Assembly (NCBI GenBank): GCA_019914945.1
Contig: CM034111.1
Location: 1,922,001 to 1,986,000 of the forward strand
From: Typha latifolia
Lineage: Eukaryota; Streptophyta; Magnoliopsida; Poales; Typhaceae
Direction: 5' to 3'
Length of the DNA: 64,000 nucleotides
The translations under genes and the position numbers were made by a program. Shown here piece after piece: positions 36,432 through 47,730 of the stretch; positions within the stretch are counted from its first letter, which is position 1, and every line of letters begins with the position of its first letter. The notes beneath the pieces were generated by a model, which saw nothing but the letters and a program-made list of their open reading frames with translations, did no database searches and had not been told where the DNA came from.

Positions 36432-38915
36432 TCAAACAGAAGAACTTCCTAGACATAATGGGGTTCCATCTGCAGCTCCTGTCTTGCCACTAACACCTCT
36501 AGCAGCCTTTATACGTGATATAAGGCTCTCTCCGGGACTTCCCAGACCGTTCCTTCCAACTAATTTTGTACCAAAGCTGCGGTATAATACATTTAATCTT
36601 TGGTCACTTCCGTCAATCTCAGCCAGCTCCAACACATGCTTCCTCAAGATCAACCCATAAAGGAAAAGAGAACCAGATCCCAACTTTTGCTCACTAATGC
36701 TAACACGCACCAATGAAGTTGAATCAGGATCAGATGACAAAGGATCATGAAGAACTGAAAAGCTGTTAAAAGAGAGGTCAGGAGCTTGAAACAGATCATC
36801 TAAATCTTCCAAGTTGTTGTCTTTAACATCTTTTCTCTCGGCTACTGTCACTGCAGATCTCCTCCTAGCTGTCCTTGCGATGTTAGCAGCCTCTCTAAAG
36901 CCGCTAAGCAAAGCTCCATGCATCGTTGCTGGATAACGCCGATTTGTTGCCTCTCCGGCAAAGAACACCCTCCCATCACCTACACTCTCGGCTAAAATAT
37001 CATAATCATCCCCCGAAGACCCAACAGCCACATATGAATATGACCCATGTGTGAATCTATCGGTTCCCCATCGGGTGCAGATGGCCTGCAGTGGATTGGG
37101 GACATCAATCCCTTTTGGAGAAAAGATCCTTCTGAGAACATCTAATACTTTCTCGACATTCTCCATGGGCGGGGTAGTCTCAAACTTAATGGCAGACTCC
37201 CCAGCAACAAGAGCAACAAGTAGCGGGCCACCGGAAACCGAAGAGTAACTATAGAACAGAAAGAATTCACCTCGCTGGCTAGAGTCCTCCGTCAAATGCC
37301 CAAAGGTGTCGAGCGAACCATCCCAGAAATCGTAAGGGAACAACATGGCAACCTTGTTTAGAAGCCCGAAACCCAATCTTTTAATCGCCCCTTGCTTCTG
37401 CGGCGGGAGCTCCGGGACGAACTCAATGCAACCCTTCTTGAGCACACCGAGGGAAACGGTGCAGAGAGCCATGTCCCCCCGGAAGACCTGCCCATTCGCG
37501 TACACCATCACACCATCATTCCCGTAGTGTATCCTGGTCACAGTCCTGTCGTAGAATATAGGTACATTATCTGCCAAAGCACGGACGAAGCGCCCATTGC
37601 CCCCAGGGATAAAGCAGTGATCACCACCCATCTCATAAGGATCATCCTGATCCCAATATGCCATGGAGAGATCAGATAAGAGGGCAGCATTTGCGTATTC
37701 GAGGTTGGCGAGATGCCAATCGAGGAGCATTCTCTCCTCTGCAGAGAACGCAACGCCGTAGGCCTCGCGGAAGGCTTCGAGGGCGGTGCCGAGCGACACA
37801 TCAACCGACTGGAGCTCGTCGATGATAACCTGCCTAAGCTTGCAAACCTTGTCTAAGAGCTGGTTGAACGCCGTCTCGACGCGAGAATCCATTACCTGGT
37901 CGACCGGGCGGCCATCGGGTAGGTAGAGAGGGCATTTGTCCCTGACCTTGTGGAGGGGAAACCCGAGCTGCCTCGCAAGAACACCGAACGGATTACCATT
38001 AATGCCGGTGAGCACGCTGCCGCCAAGGTCGACGGCAGCAGAAACACCGGGATAATCGGCGGCGCAGGATCTCATCTTTTTGGTGAACACCCGCCCCCCG
38101 GGGCGTCGGCGGCCCTCGAGGACGACGACCTTGAAGCCGAGGGAGATGAGGTGGCGCGCGGCGGCGAGGCCAGCGAGCCCGGCGCCGACGATGAGGACGG
38201 ACGGCGGCGGGAGGGAGGGCGGGCGATGCGGCGGCGCGGAGAGAATCGCCGGAGCGAGCCCGAAGTTGATATACGCGTGGTCTAGGAGGAAGGAGTAGGC
38301 CGCAGCGACGAGGCCGCGGTGCTCGGCACGGATGGATTCTAGGGCATGGGACTCGGTGATCCAAGCACTAGGGTTCGTTCTCCACCGCGAGAGGATGTGA
38401 TTGCGGACGACGATGTAGTTGGACTGTGCGGCGCCGCCGACGAGGGGGACTACGGAGGCCTCGATCTCCTCCTCGGCGAGGCAGTCGATGGGGAATCCGA
38501 CCGAAACGGCGATGAGGGCCTCCACGTCGAGCTCGCGAGCGAGGCGGAGGGAAGAGGACGAGGGAGGCCGGCCCCTACGGCGGGGGAGGTCGTTGAGCTG
38601 CATGGAGATGAGGTCGTCGAGGAGCTTCTCGCTGTAAACGACGGCAGAGGAGCGGGAGGAGTGAGGTCGTAGGACGCGGAGGCCGGCGGTGGGGACCATG
38701 CCGGGAAACTGCTTCTTGCGGCGGCGCCGCTTCCGGGAAGGAGGGGTCGGATCACCATCGGCGGCGGCGGAGGCGGAGATGGCGGACGTAGAGGCGGTGG
38801 GAGGGGAAGGGGTGGCTTCGGAGTCGTCGGCGGGGGCAGGGGGAGGAACGATAGTTTGGGAAGATGGGGGAAGGGGTGGAGGAGGAGGGGTAGAATTGGA
38901 ATTGGCCTCCTCCAT
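36432..38915 (-). CDS. LDL1: LSD1-type lysine-specific histone demethylase 1 homologue
   Basis: An intronless 827-residue FAD-dependent amine oxidase that in plants removes mono- and dimethyl groups from histone H3 Lys4. With FLD-type relatives it represses floral repressors such as FLC. A disordered Pro/Ser/Ala N-terminus carries a basic nuclear signal RKRRRRKK (61-68) and an AT-hook-like RRRGRP (112-117). The SWIRM domain lies at about 130-220 (RNHILSRW, HALESIRAEHRGL, AYINFGLAP). The amine oxidase domain has VGAGLAGLAAARH (243-255) and RRPGGRV (270-276). It also has WDQDDPYEMGGDHCFIPGGN (421-440), the flavin-contacting Lys521 in GFGLLNKVAMLFP, and FFAGEATNRRYPATMHGA near the end. HALESIRAEH and VFQ/LFQAPDLSF motifs favour LDL1 over LDL2. 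Length matches Arabidopsis LDL1 (about 844). All catalytic motifs are intact. Confidence 0.92.
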   Translation of the reverse strand: MEEANSNSTPPPPPLPPSSQTIVPPPAPADDSEATPSPPTASTSAISASAAADGDPTPPSRKRRRRKKQFPGMVPTAGLRVLRPHSSRSSAVVYSEKLLDDLISMQLNDLPRRRGRPPSSSSLRLARELDVEALIAVSVGFPIDCLAEEEIEASVVPLVGGAAQSNYIVVRNHILSRWRTNPSAWITESHALESIRAEHRGLVAAAYSFLLDHAYINFGLAPAILSAPPHRPPSLPPPSVLIVGAGLAGLAAARHLISLGFKVVVLEGRRRPGGRVFTKKMRSCAADYPGVSAAVDLGGSVLTGINGNPFGVLARQLGFPLHKVRDKCPLYLPDGRPVDQVMDSRVETAFNQLLDKVCKLRQVIIDELQSVDVSLGTALEAFREAYGVAFSAEERMLLDWHLANLEYANAALLSDLSMAYWDQDDPYEMGGDHCFIPGGNGRFVRALADNVPIFYDRTVTRIHYGNDGVMVYANGQVFRGDMALCTVSLGVLKKGCIEFVPELPPQKQGAIKRLGFGLLNKVAMLFPYDFWDGSLDTFGHLTEDSSQRGEFFLFYSYSSVSGGPLLVALVAGESAIKFETTPPMENVEKVLDVLRRIFSPKGIDVPNPLQAICTRWGTDRFTHGSYSYVAVGSSGDDYDILAESVGDGRVFFAGEATNRRYPATMHGALLSGFREAANIARTARRRSAVTVAERKDVKDNNLEDLDDLFQAPDLSFNSFSVLHDPLSSDPDSTSLVRVSISEQKLGSGSLFLYGLILRKHVLELAEIDGSDQRLNVLYRSFGTKLVGRNGLGSPGESLISRIKAARGVSGKTGAADGTPLCLGSSSV

Positions 38916-40199
38916 TATTTCTGATGCTGCGATAGAGAGGAAGTAAATGGATTAGTCGAGTAGAGGAAAGAGGAGAAGTAGATTTTTGGTGGTTTAGACA
39001 TGGAGGTTATTGAAACTATGGGCCGGAATATAATTACCTTTTAAATTTCAAACGAGACTTTTACTCTCTTCGTCCCAACCCATTAGCCCATTGGCCTGTT
39101 ACTAAATGAAACCTGGCCCATTTTACGGCTTTCTTTTGCTATCACAATCAAATACATGGCAGCATGAGACCCTTGCAGTCAACCAGGATTGCATATGATC
39201 TGCTGCCATTTTATTCTTATCCACTGCTCTTGTAAAGATACTATGTCTACCTCCCATGCCACGGAGGAGATCGCTGGGTCAACTCTAAATTCGAAGTAAT
39301 TATTATTTGCAGTAATTGTGTTTACTTTCAGAGTAATATTTAGCGACGCGATTTAAAGTAGTTTAGATTAGACGAATAGTATGTTAACTAAAATTTACTC
39401 TATACTTAAAATAGATTGACTTATTTATCCGGTCTATTTCTAATTTTCGAGTTCTTATAAGAAAAAGATTGTCGGAGCATAAGGAGAACATTTTTAACGC
39501 TATTATTTAAATTTGTCAACGTCATACTTATCTAACCCTAGATTTTATCATTAACTTTGGATTATCTGAAAGGTACATAAGTTTGTCTTATGAGCCATAG
39601 CATAGCATGCAAACAACCTTGTTTGGTTCATCCTGGAAGTTTCGGTTACCAAACTTTAAATATCCACAGCCTAATCTTAAAACGCTAATTAAGCTACACA
39701 CCCGGTTGCGTGGTAGCTAAGAAATCTTATTGTTACCAAGAGATTAATTAAAGAGGGCCGTGCATGACGATGACAAACGAGCTCAGCCAACGTGGGTCCC
39801 ACTTTGGCCGAATCACCAAAGTTTGCAAGATTGGATAACTCATATCCTATTCCCATCTCGTTTGGATAAGTTTGTCGACAAGGTAGTATACCGTAGTAAT
39901 GAGCAAAAGGGAACGGACTATCCATTTATTCCGGTCGTCACTGTTCTGTGGTGCGGATCGTCTCCATCTCTGAGTGTACGAAGTTCCTGCACCCTACTAA
40001 ATTGGTAACCTTCGATCAGATGTAGCAAGTGCATTTACTCTCCGTAGAAGAGCATCAACTGTCAAATTTCATAGAATCCAAGTAATCCGGCAGTAGCAAA
40101 TTCCTGCAATTGAGTCTCCAGGCGATCCGCTTCCGTATAACTTGATGAAATATTGAATAATAAGCTATACAAGCAGACAGGGAGGTCAGAAGAAACCAA

Positions 40200-40252
<53 letters not shown>

Positions 40253-40411
40253 AGAGAAGAAAGAAGAAAGAAAGGGTCATGCAGCTGTCATTCGATATGC
40301 AAATTATAGCAAGAAGCCCTTTTGCACCTCTCCGATCCCCTTCCCAGCCTTTCTAGACTCCATCTCTCTCTCTCTCTCTTTCTATAGAATCAAACCTATA
40401 CCCCTTGGTCC
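38916..40411. promoter_or_regulatory. divergent intergenic region between LDL1 and RRM gene
   Basis: A 1.5-kb head-to-head spacer. It contains a perfect (GA)n run at 40205-40249 and CT-rich leader sequence at 40350-40380 upstream of the RRM gene. No other gene was seen. Confidence 0.5.
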
Positions 40412-40489
40412 ATGGAAGGAGGAGAGGCCACCAAAGAAGACGATCAAGAGAAGAAGATCGCTTACACGGAGAAACGAAAGCTCGATTGA
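40412..40489 (+). promoter_or_regulatory. 25-codon uORF in the leader of the RRM gene
   Basis: ATG 40412 opens a 25-codon frame MEGGEATKEDDQEKKIAYTE... ending at TGA 40487-40489, 51 nt before the main ATG. It is very charged. Context at -3 is T (gtccATGG), with G at +4. It could dampen translation of the RRM protein. Confidence 0.5.
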
Positions 40490-40540
40490 TCGATCTCTAC
40501 TTCTTCTAGATTCAGACCTATCTCACACGACTCATCTCTC

Positions 40541-43500
40541 ATGGCTGCTGCTTCTTCTTCTTCTTATTCTACACAATATAGATCGAGGTTTGGGGATACA
40601 ACTCTTACCAAGGTCTTCGTCGGCGGGTTGGCTTGGGAAACCCCAAGCGACGAGCTACGCCAATATTTCGAGCAGTTCGGGGAGATCCTTGAGGCCGTCG
40701 TCATCACCGATAAGAACACCGGGCGATCGAAAGGCTATGGATTTGTGAGTTTTTGCATTAACTTCTCGCGGAAAATTGCGGCAATTTCTCTCATGCTTCG
40801 ATTCTTTTAGCCAAGTTTTGATTTCTTGCAGGTCACATTTAAGGATCCGGATTCGGCGAGGCGGTCCGTGGAGGATCCGAACCCGGTAATCGACGGCAGG
40901 AAAGCGAACTGCAACATTGCCTCGATGGGCCGGCCGAGGCCCACTCCGCCGTCACGAGGTGAGCTGGTACCAAAACTTTGAAGAAGATATTATTTCAAAA
41001 AATTTAATTAGGATTTGTTATAGGCTTTTAGCTGGCATTATATTTAGTATATTTAAAAACTGTGGTGGAATAATATTAATTTGTGCAAGTGATCTCAACC
41101 TAAGTGACCATTGGAAGAGCTAAAAGAAATGTGGACCCGGAATAGCTGTTAAAAAAGTTGGGTGCCAGCCCATAGGAACTAGACCTACATGCGAGCCACT
41201 AATGCTGGATATTGTTTTAATGGTAAGGAGAATATACTTTCATTTAAGATCTATCTATAAATTTTTAGGATAATTAACATTTCACATCCTACCTATAATT
41301 TACTATTTACAATTGATCGTGTGATTTTGACATAAAGGAGTTGACTATAACATTAATTTTTTAACAAATTGAAAACAAAAAGGTGTTTGGCTGTTGGATA
41401 AGGAAAAACAAAGCATAGTTAAAAGAAGTTATGTACTATACGAACGAACTGGGAGAATAGGTGATAATGAACTTAATTAACTTCTGCCATCGCAACTCTA
41501 TCCTGATAGAGAAAGCCGTGCATAAAATTTAAAATGTGTTAACTGACTTTTATTTTTATAGAGAAAAATACAAAAGATGCGTTTGAGTGCAATCTGTGAA
41601 CAAGGGATAGTCAATTTGTAAATATCACTCTCTTGTCTAGCAATCAAATGGACCAAGGATTGCTTGTAGATAGTGTACTTATACTTGTTATCTTTCTTTC
41701 TTTCCTTTTAATAAGCTTGTGACCTTATATGGATATTTGTGAGTAGGGAGGAATCAAAATGAGGGCCTTCACCACGGCCCTCCACTGGCTACAGGCCCAC
41801 AATATAGCAGAGTGCGAGAACAGATGCCTTCTCCTGCTGCAGTAGTCTACCATCCTCAATTCGGGTGAGTTCCTTTAACTAGTTAAGTGGTAACTAGTCT
41901 TCACTGCAATATCTTGGGCTTCATGGAAAGCCCATTAAAATCGATTAGTGGGACAGACCTCACAACATTCAACTCATTGGCCCCATCTAGTTAATGGCCA
42001 CCATTTGCAGTGAAACCGATGGAGCAATGCCATCAAGAAATTGACACTTGGTAGGACATACTATTCGTCATGATTGGATCAGTATTAATGTCCATCCTGT
42101 AACCATAAAGGCCAGGGTTGATGAGGCTTTCATGCAAGAATATCTGCAGGATTACTTTTCTCATTTTTATTTTTCAATATTATATGAGAGCTTGGGCTAA
42201 TTAGAGGTCGGACAAGGGTCCAATGAGGTCTATTAGTCTATGTCAAGATTAATCATTGCCGAAGGTGTGCCAACTGTTTACCAGAATGGTGATGTTTTTT
42301 CTCTTTCTATTTTCCTGAAAATGAGCGCCAAAAAGACCTTGAACATGCATGAGATACCTCATTCAATTTGAGGGCCCCTAACAATTAATATGTGACATGC
42401 AGTAAACACCTATTTCTTTTCCCTTCAATTGTCATTATTCCTAAAGTATGGGCCACATAGTAAATCTAGCACATATTTGGGCTCTGCAGATTTAATGGGC
42501 CTCTATGACCTATCATCGTGTTGGTGCTGTTCTATCTCATACACTCACTCTGCCAACTTTTGCAGGTTTGTGACCTACCCTACTGATTATGCATACCAAC
42601 AAGTAAGTGCTCTTCCTTGTGTTAATCTTATGTTAGGTATATATTTCATGAAGTTTTTATTCTATTTCAAAATTGGCATATATGTCTTCTCTAATTCCAC
42701 CAAGTGATAAAAAAAATTTCTCCACAGTCATGAAAGAAGAGGATTTCATATCTGTTCAAAGAATCTTTTAGTTATTAGAATGATACAAACTTGCATAACT
42801 AACTGCTATGTTAATATATATCACCATCTTTTAACTAGTGATGAAGTTATCTACAACTATATGAGCAGGCTTTCTACAATGCTCAAGTGACTCCACAGTA
42901 CTACCACCAGATGTATGGACCAACTTCACCATCAACTCTTGGTTCTCCACCATACTACTACACCAATATGGGTTACATGCCAAATCCAAGGGCAAGTTTC
43001 CTATCGCCACCACAAGGCCCACGCCCCCTGTACATCCAGTATCCTGCGGCTCAGATGGAGAGGCCCTTCACACCTTCATTGCCTGATAACTTCCAGCTCC
43101 AACCCCCACCAAATGCAAGGCCACCTATCAGTACAATGGGTAACTTCTTTTGAGCTTGTCAAATTCTGTGCTCCAAAACTATTCTTTTTAAAAGAAAAAA
43201 ATGGGGCCAAAATGATGTAAAGAGACCAATAAGATGCATTTCTTTGTAAACTTAGAGCATTCTAACTAGCCCACCTAGGTTTCCACATAATGTAGTGTAA
43301 AGTGGCTACTTTCGATCTATTCTAGCTGTGTGCCTAGTATACATATATGCATATAAATAAATAAATAAAAATATATATATATATTGTTTTCTTCGGACCA
43401 TACAGTTTGATACCAAGCCTAGAATTAGAAATTTATGTGCTATACGAAGTTTACGCTCTAGTTTGTTAGTCGTCATAATCTTGTAATACCAGCTATATCG

Positions 43501-43775
43501 TGATATCTAGTATCTAATTTCGCAAGCATATTTGGTTTCAATCCTATAATTCTCCTTACTATTCTAAGTCTTGATTCTTTTCCTTTCAGTTAGTTCGTCT
43601 CAAGACGGACAACGTTCCATATGGTGATTGACATTTCATAAATTGAGTTAGAACTTCTGTTGCTAAATTATTATTTGTACCATTAACCTCGTTCTATACT
43701 TCCGTAATTTCAGATTCACAAGCCTCTCAGCCATCCTCTGCAGCTGGGGAAAACTTTGAGAGTTCTGATACTTGA
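40541..43775 (+). CDS. single-RRM RNA-binding protein (ARP1/RBM24-38-like)
   Basis: Six exons (40541-40744, 40832-40958, 41747-41864, 42566-42602, 42869-43139, 43714-43775) give 272 residues. One N-terminal RRM (about 22-98) shows RNP2 [10 protein letters not shown] and RNP1 KGYGFVTF, split by intron 1 exactly between YGF and VTF. The rest is low-complexity, rich in Pro, Tyr and Gln ([26 protein letters not shown]), typical of plant ABA-regulated ARP1-like and animal RBM24/38-like proteins that bind mRNA. Function of this member is not known. The last exon adds [20 protein letters not shown]. If the final intron is retained, translation ends at 43153 after MGNFF, giving a shorter tail. A uORF precedes the gene. 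Confidence 0.85.
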
Positions 43776-44457
43776 AGGACTTTGACAATTTTTTACCATG
43801 CACCAACTTCATCAGCTGACATATTTGATGATCTTGAAGTACAAGGGACGATAGGATCCCAATAAGTAATATCAGAGCTAAAGACCTCAAACAGGCTTCT
43901 GCTATGCTGCAAAGAGATTCGTGTCTAGTGCAACTAATACGATCAATCTTTATAAATTGAAAGTTGTAAGATATTTTCGTACCAGTTGACCTCAAAAATA
44001 TTTTTTTATTATTTTATTTTATTTTATCTTTATACTTTTCAATGCATCTCGATCTCGTTGATGGATCTATCTACGCATAATATCATGTGAAAATCTTGGC
44101 ACTTATCAAATGTGCATTGATTAATAATTTATACGATATCAATGTAAAATAAGAACATACTGAAATGATGTCATTGCTACTGTAAAGTGACTGTAAGTTT
44201 ATTTTGTGGCATTGCTTTACAAGCGGCAATCTCATACTCATATTATTTCTTGAGAAGCTTACTTAGCAAATGAAAGTAAACTGTTTAATATTCGCCTTAC
44301 ATATTTTTAAGACAGGACCAACGTCTTATTCTTCCCATTTCAGCCAAAAAGATCCGTCCCTTTCTTTACCCTACGTGTTCTAGAATACAATTCATCAGTC
44401 CAAATTTTGGGCTTTCCAGTTCTTAATTTCCACTTAAACATGCCTCTCGTTGTGTAA
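43776..44457. other. 3' flank of RRM gene, nothing recognised
   Basis: AT-rich. Contains the probable 3' UTR of the RRM gene. Confidence 0.5.
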
Positions 44458-44945
44458 ATAGGGCTGTCAAAATAAACAAGCTGGTTCAAGGTCTAACGCT
44501 CAGTTGCGGCTCAGCTCGAAATCAGTTTGCTGGGTGACAAACTCAAAATTATATATATACACTCCTTTACTCTTCATTTGAAACATACTAAGAGGACAAA
44601 ACGCCTCTCAAAGGCTAACACTAAGATACACATCCATACCTACTTAGATTGACCTGGTCTCGTAATTTCTTTTCATTACTCCTCTCTTTCATCGATCACG
44701 AATTTCTATTTTTGGAACACCATGTAATACTCTCCAAATTTGAAACAACCGTTAAGAAAAACAATGGTTCTTCTTCTTTCCATTGATGAGTGGTTGACTG
44801 ATCGTCTACCCATCGACCAACTCCTCCTACTCCATCGGCAAACCGCTGCCGCCGCCTCTTCCCACTCCTCTAATCAAGCTCGGGGCTTGGCGCAAGTTGA
44901 GCTGAGCCCAGCTTAAACATCAAACTATAGCTCGAGTTGTTTGGA
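44458..44945. mobile_element. non-autonomous inverted-repeat element B (TAGGGCTGTCA end)
   Basis: Starts TAGGGCTGTCAAAATAAAC and carries GCTCAGCTCGAAA arms, with complementary words (TTGAGCTGAGCCC, TAGCTCGAGTTG) at the right end. The core includes a CTCCATCGGCAAACCGCTGC segment. This is related, in opposite orientation, to the core of element C at 55.9-56.2 kb. No transposase is present and the right border is approximate. Confidence 0.45.
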
Positions 44946-45504
44946 TCCTCGGGCGGCCTCCTCCTTCGTGGCCTCCTCCTAACAAAATAAGAAATATGAG
45001 AAGGTGATAGCTATTAGTTAAGCCCTTTATGCGATTATAACCTTATCATATATAATAATTGAAAATGCTTCCTAGTCACGGACCTCATTGTAAAAGATAA
45101 AGGACCCAATTCGTTCAACAATAAGATAAACTTAGGTCTGATCTATTAGGCAAGTATTGATAGTTATTAAAACCGGACCACTTGTTAGAAATTGCTTCAA
45201 TGAGTTATTTTATATTTTTAAATAATTTACAAAAAATATTTATAACAATAATATAATTGTACTTTAGGCATTATTTAGCTTCTTTTTTTAAACTAATGTT
45301 GAGGTTTAAGCACGTCAATTCATATAAATTCGTACAAAATCATATTTTAATTATACTTTACTAGTTTTAAAAAGAAATTTCATTTTCTATCCGCTAAAAA
45401 ATCAAACAGGCTTAGAGTCGGGATCGATACATTGGTTCACATGTTCAGTTCGGTCCGCATAACTATGCCAGTAATAGTTCCCATTATTATCTTCATATCT
45501 TCTA
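44946..45504. other. intergenic, nothing recognised
   Basis: AT-rich sequence between element B and the PPR fragment. Confidence 0.45.
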
Positions 45505-45785
45505 ATGACCTACGGCATGCCGCTCTCCAGCCTCCTCCGTGCTCTCGGAGATGTTCGAAGCATCGCCAGAGCAAGGATGGAGCATGCAGAGAGAAGTAGG
45601 AAAGAGATACGCACAAGACTTTACAGAGTTGAAGGAGGTGTTTTCAGTAGCAACCTGAGTAATTCTTTGGTTAATTCGTACGCCAAATGCGATATGATAC
45701 ATGTTGCAAGGCGAGTGTTTGAAGGGACTCTTCAGCCCAATTGGGTATCATGGGGTCCGATTCTTTCAGGATACTGTCAGTGTGG
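45505..45785 (+). pseudogene. PPR-protein fragment
   Basis: A short remnant of a pentatricopeptide-repeat gene, a family of organelle RNA-processing factors. SNLSNSLVNSYAKCDMIHVA and the following RRVFEGTLQPNWVSWGPILS read as one PLS-type repeat and part of the next. MPLSSLLRALGDVRSIARAR before it resembles a decayed preceding repeat. The frame ends in a GA-rich region with no further repeats. Real PPR proteins have ten or more repeats, so this is a relic. Confidence 0.7.
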
Positions 45786-45918
45786 AGGAAAAAAAGAGAG
45801 AGGTGGGCTGCGAAAGTAAGAGGGAGAGGGAAGACGAGAAAGAGAGGGAAAGAGAAGGGAGAGAGAGATAGAAGAAATGGAGGAAAAAAAGTGGGATGCG
45901 ACGGTAAAGGGAGAGGGA

Positions 45919-45925
<7 letters not shown>

Positions 45926-45997
<72 letters not shown>
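45926..45997. repeat. (GA)n microsatellite, about 70 bp
   Basis: A near-perfect GA dinucleotide tract inside a longer purine-rich stretch (45790-46020) that separates the PPR relic from the GTPase pseudogene. Confidence 0.9.
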
Positions 45998-46000
<3 letters not shown>

Positions 46001-46127
46001 GAGTAGGAAGAGAGAAGTAAGAAAACACATCATAAAAAAATAAAATTTTGGTTTGCGGTAGTAAGAGATAAAGTTTTATTTTTTTCAAGTTAGATTTTCT
46101 AACATCATGCTTTTTTAAGTCTTGCAG

Positions 46128-47670
46128 ATAGGAATCATTGGCATCCCAAATGTTGGAAAGTCAAGCCTCCTTAATGATTGGAGCAAAGTAGGGTTATTTT
46201 TTTATTTTCTTCGCAACTTGAATATGCACCGCATATATATAAACATAGAGGGTGACTGAGTAATAGTTACTTACTGAATTATGGTGCTTCATAGTTCGTA
46301 TGACATTGTTAAAACCTCTGGAGAAGTATATCACGATCGGATAAGTTCCTATGCCATGTATTAGATAAATAATTTAATGACATAATGGGCCCTAGTAGAT
46401 CCAATTGGGTTGTCCTTGTTGGTCTACTAAATCAGACCAGACAGGTTAGTTTTGGGTGTAGGTCTTCTGTTCTCAAGTTATAGATGTATCTATTCGCTGC
46501 AGTTATTCACCATATCCTTGTTCTTCAATTCTTCTTGGTTAATGCTATCTTGCAGAGTGACGGAGCAATAGTTACTGAAATTGCTGAAACTACAAGGGAT
46601 GTGGTAGAAGCAAATGTGTCTGTTGAGGTATCACTGTCACTCATCTTGACACTGCTGGTATCAGAGAAACTGATGATCTAAAGAATTGGTGAGATATTCT
46701 CACTCGTTAACTAAAGGAATGCATATTATAGGTTTGTGACAATGTAGAGTTGACCATTGTTCCTCTGTGCATATGTTTTGTATTCATTGAATGATGAAGG
46801 GAATATTTGGACAATTTTATCTTTTTATTTTGTGTATACAGATATGAAGCTGCTGCACTGACTGCTGACATAATTATTTTGACAATAAGTGCAGTGGTGG
46901 ATGGTGGACAAATGATGATCAAAAACTTATTGAACACATTTAGATAAATCAGGTACTTATATTCTATTCAACTATTTTTTCCCCAGTGGAGATGAAAAGA
47001 CTTGTCCCCATTTACACTTGAAATTGATTAAAAAACAATGCAGTTGCTGTGGGTGCAAATGACCAGCAAATGCTTGTTGTTCATTTTCTTTGATTGTTGA
47101 CCAACAAGGCATTGTGATAATTAGATTGTTTAGAGTTCCATTTCCATTTATTATGAAGTTTTGGGCATTCCCATAATATTGGTTCACAGTATTTACTTAT
47201 TGTTAATGTATCCTTATGCATTTGTTGAATACCAAGGTGCAGTTATTTTTTAAATAAAAAATGAATTGCATTTAATCGCCACAGGTCCGATATAGTTCAT
47301 CTTCAATTAGTCCTTGCTTCTTTCTGCTGAAATGAATTTTAAGTTACTCGGATTGATTTGAAGCTATGGAACCAAAGCATGTTTTTTTTTTCTTTTTTTC
47401 TTTTTCTTTACCACCAATGAATAATAAGTATCTCTTCATCTTGGTTTGGTGCCTTTGGGCTATTTCTTGGACTTTTTTCTTTTCTTTATGAAGATTTTCT
47501 ATTCTTTATCTCCCTCAACATCATTTCTTCCAAATAAATATTATGATTATGATTTCTTTTTCCCTCTCAAAAACAGAAAATAGGCAGGCTCCCCTGCACC
47601 TATTATACTTGTTATCAATAAAGTAGACTGTGCGCCATTTATTTCAATGGAACAGTTTGAGAAGGTTAAT
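46128..47670 (+). pseudogene. MnmE/TrmE tRNA-modification GTPase pseudogene with introns
   Basis: Decayed exons of the G domain of MnmE, the organellar GTPase that modifies the wobble uridine of tRNAs. Exon 1 (46128-46187) carries the P-loop IGIIGIPNVGKSSLLN. Exon 2 (about 46556-46690) carries the switch I region TEIAETTRDVVEANVSVE, then a one-base shift, then DTAGIRETDDL (G3) in another frame. Exon 3 (about 46842-46951) reads YEAAALTADIIILTISAV and is frameshifted after it. Exon 4 (about 47577-47670) has APIILVINKVDCAPFISMEQ with the NKVD specificity motif, then a stop. Introns with AG acceptors separate the pieces, so this is a duplicated gene fragment rather than an mRNA retrocopy. The N-terminal THF-binding domain and C-terminal Cys motif are absent. 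Confidence 0.8.
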
Positions 47671-47730
47671 TGACTGAAGCATGTAAATACAGTGTAGTAT
47701 TCCACGCATTTGCTCCAAAGTCATTGGAAC

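Noticed and set aside
37392..38946. Several ORFs opposite and overlapping LDL1
   Set aside because: Antisense or out-of-frame shadows; LDL1 frame explains the codon bias.
45741..46088. RERERE- and SLSLSL-rich ORFs
   Set aside because: Translations of the GA/CT microsatellite, not genes.
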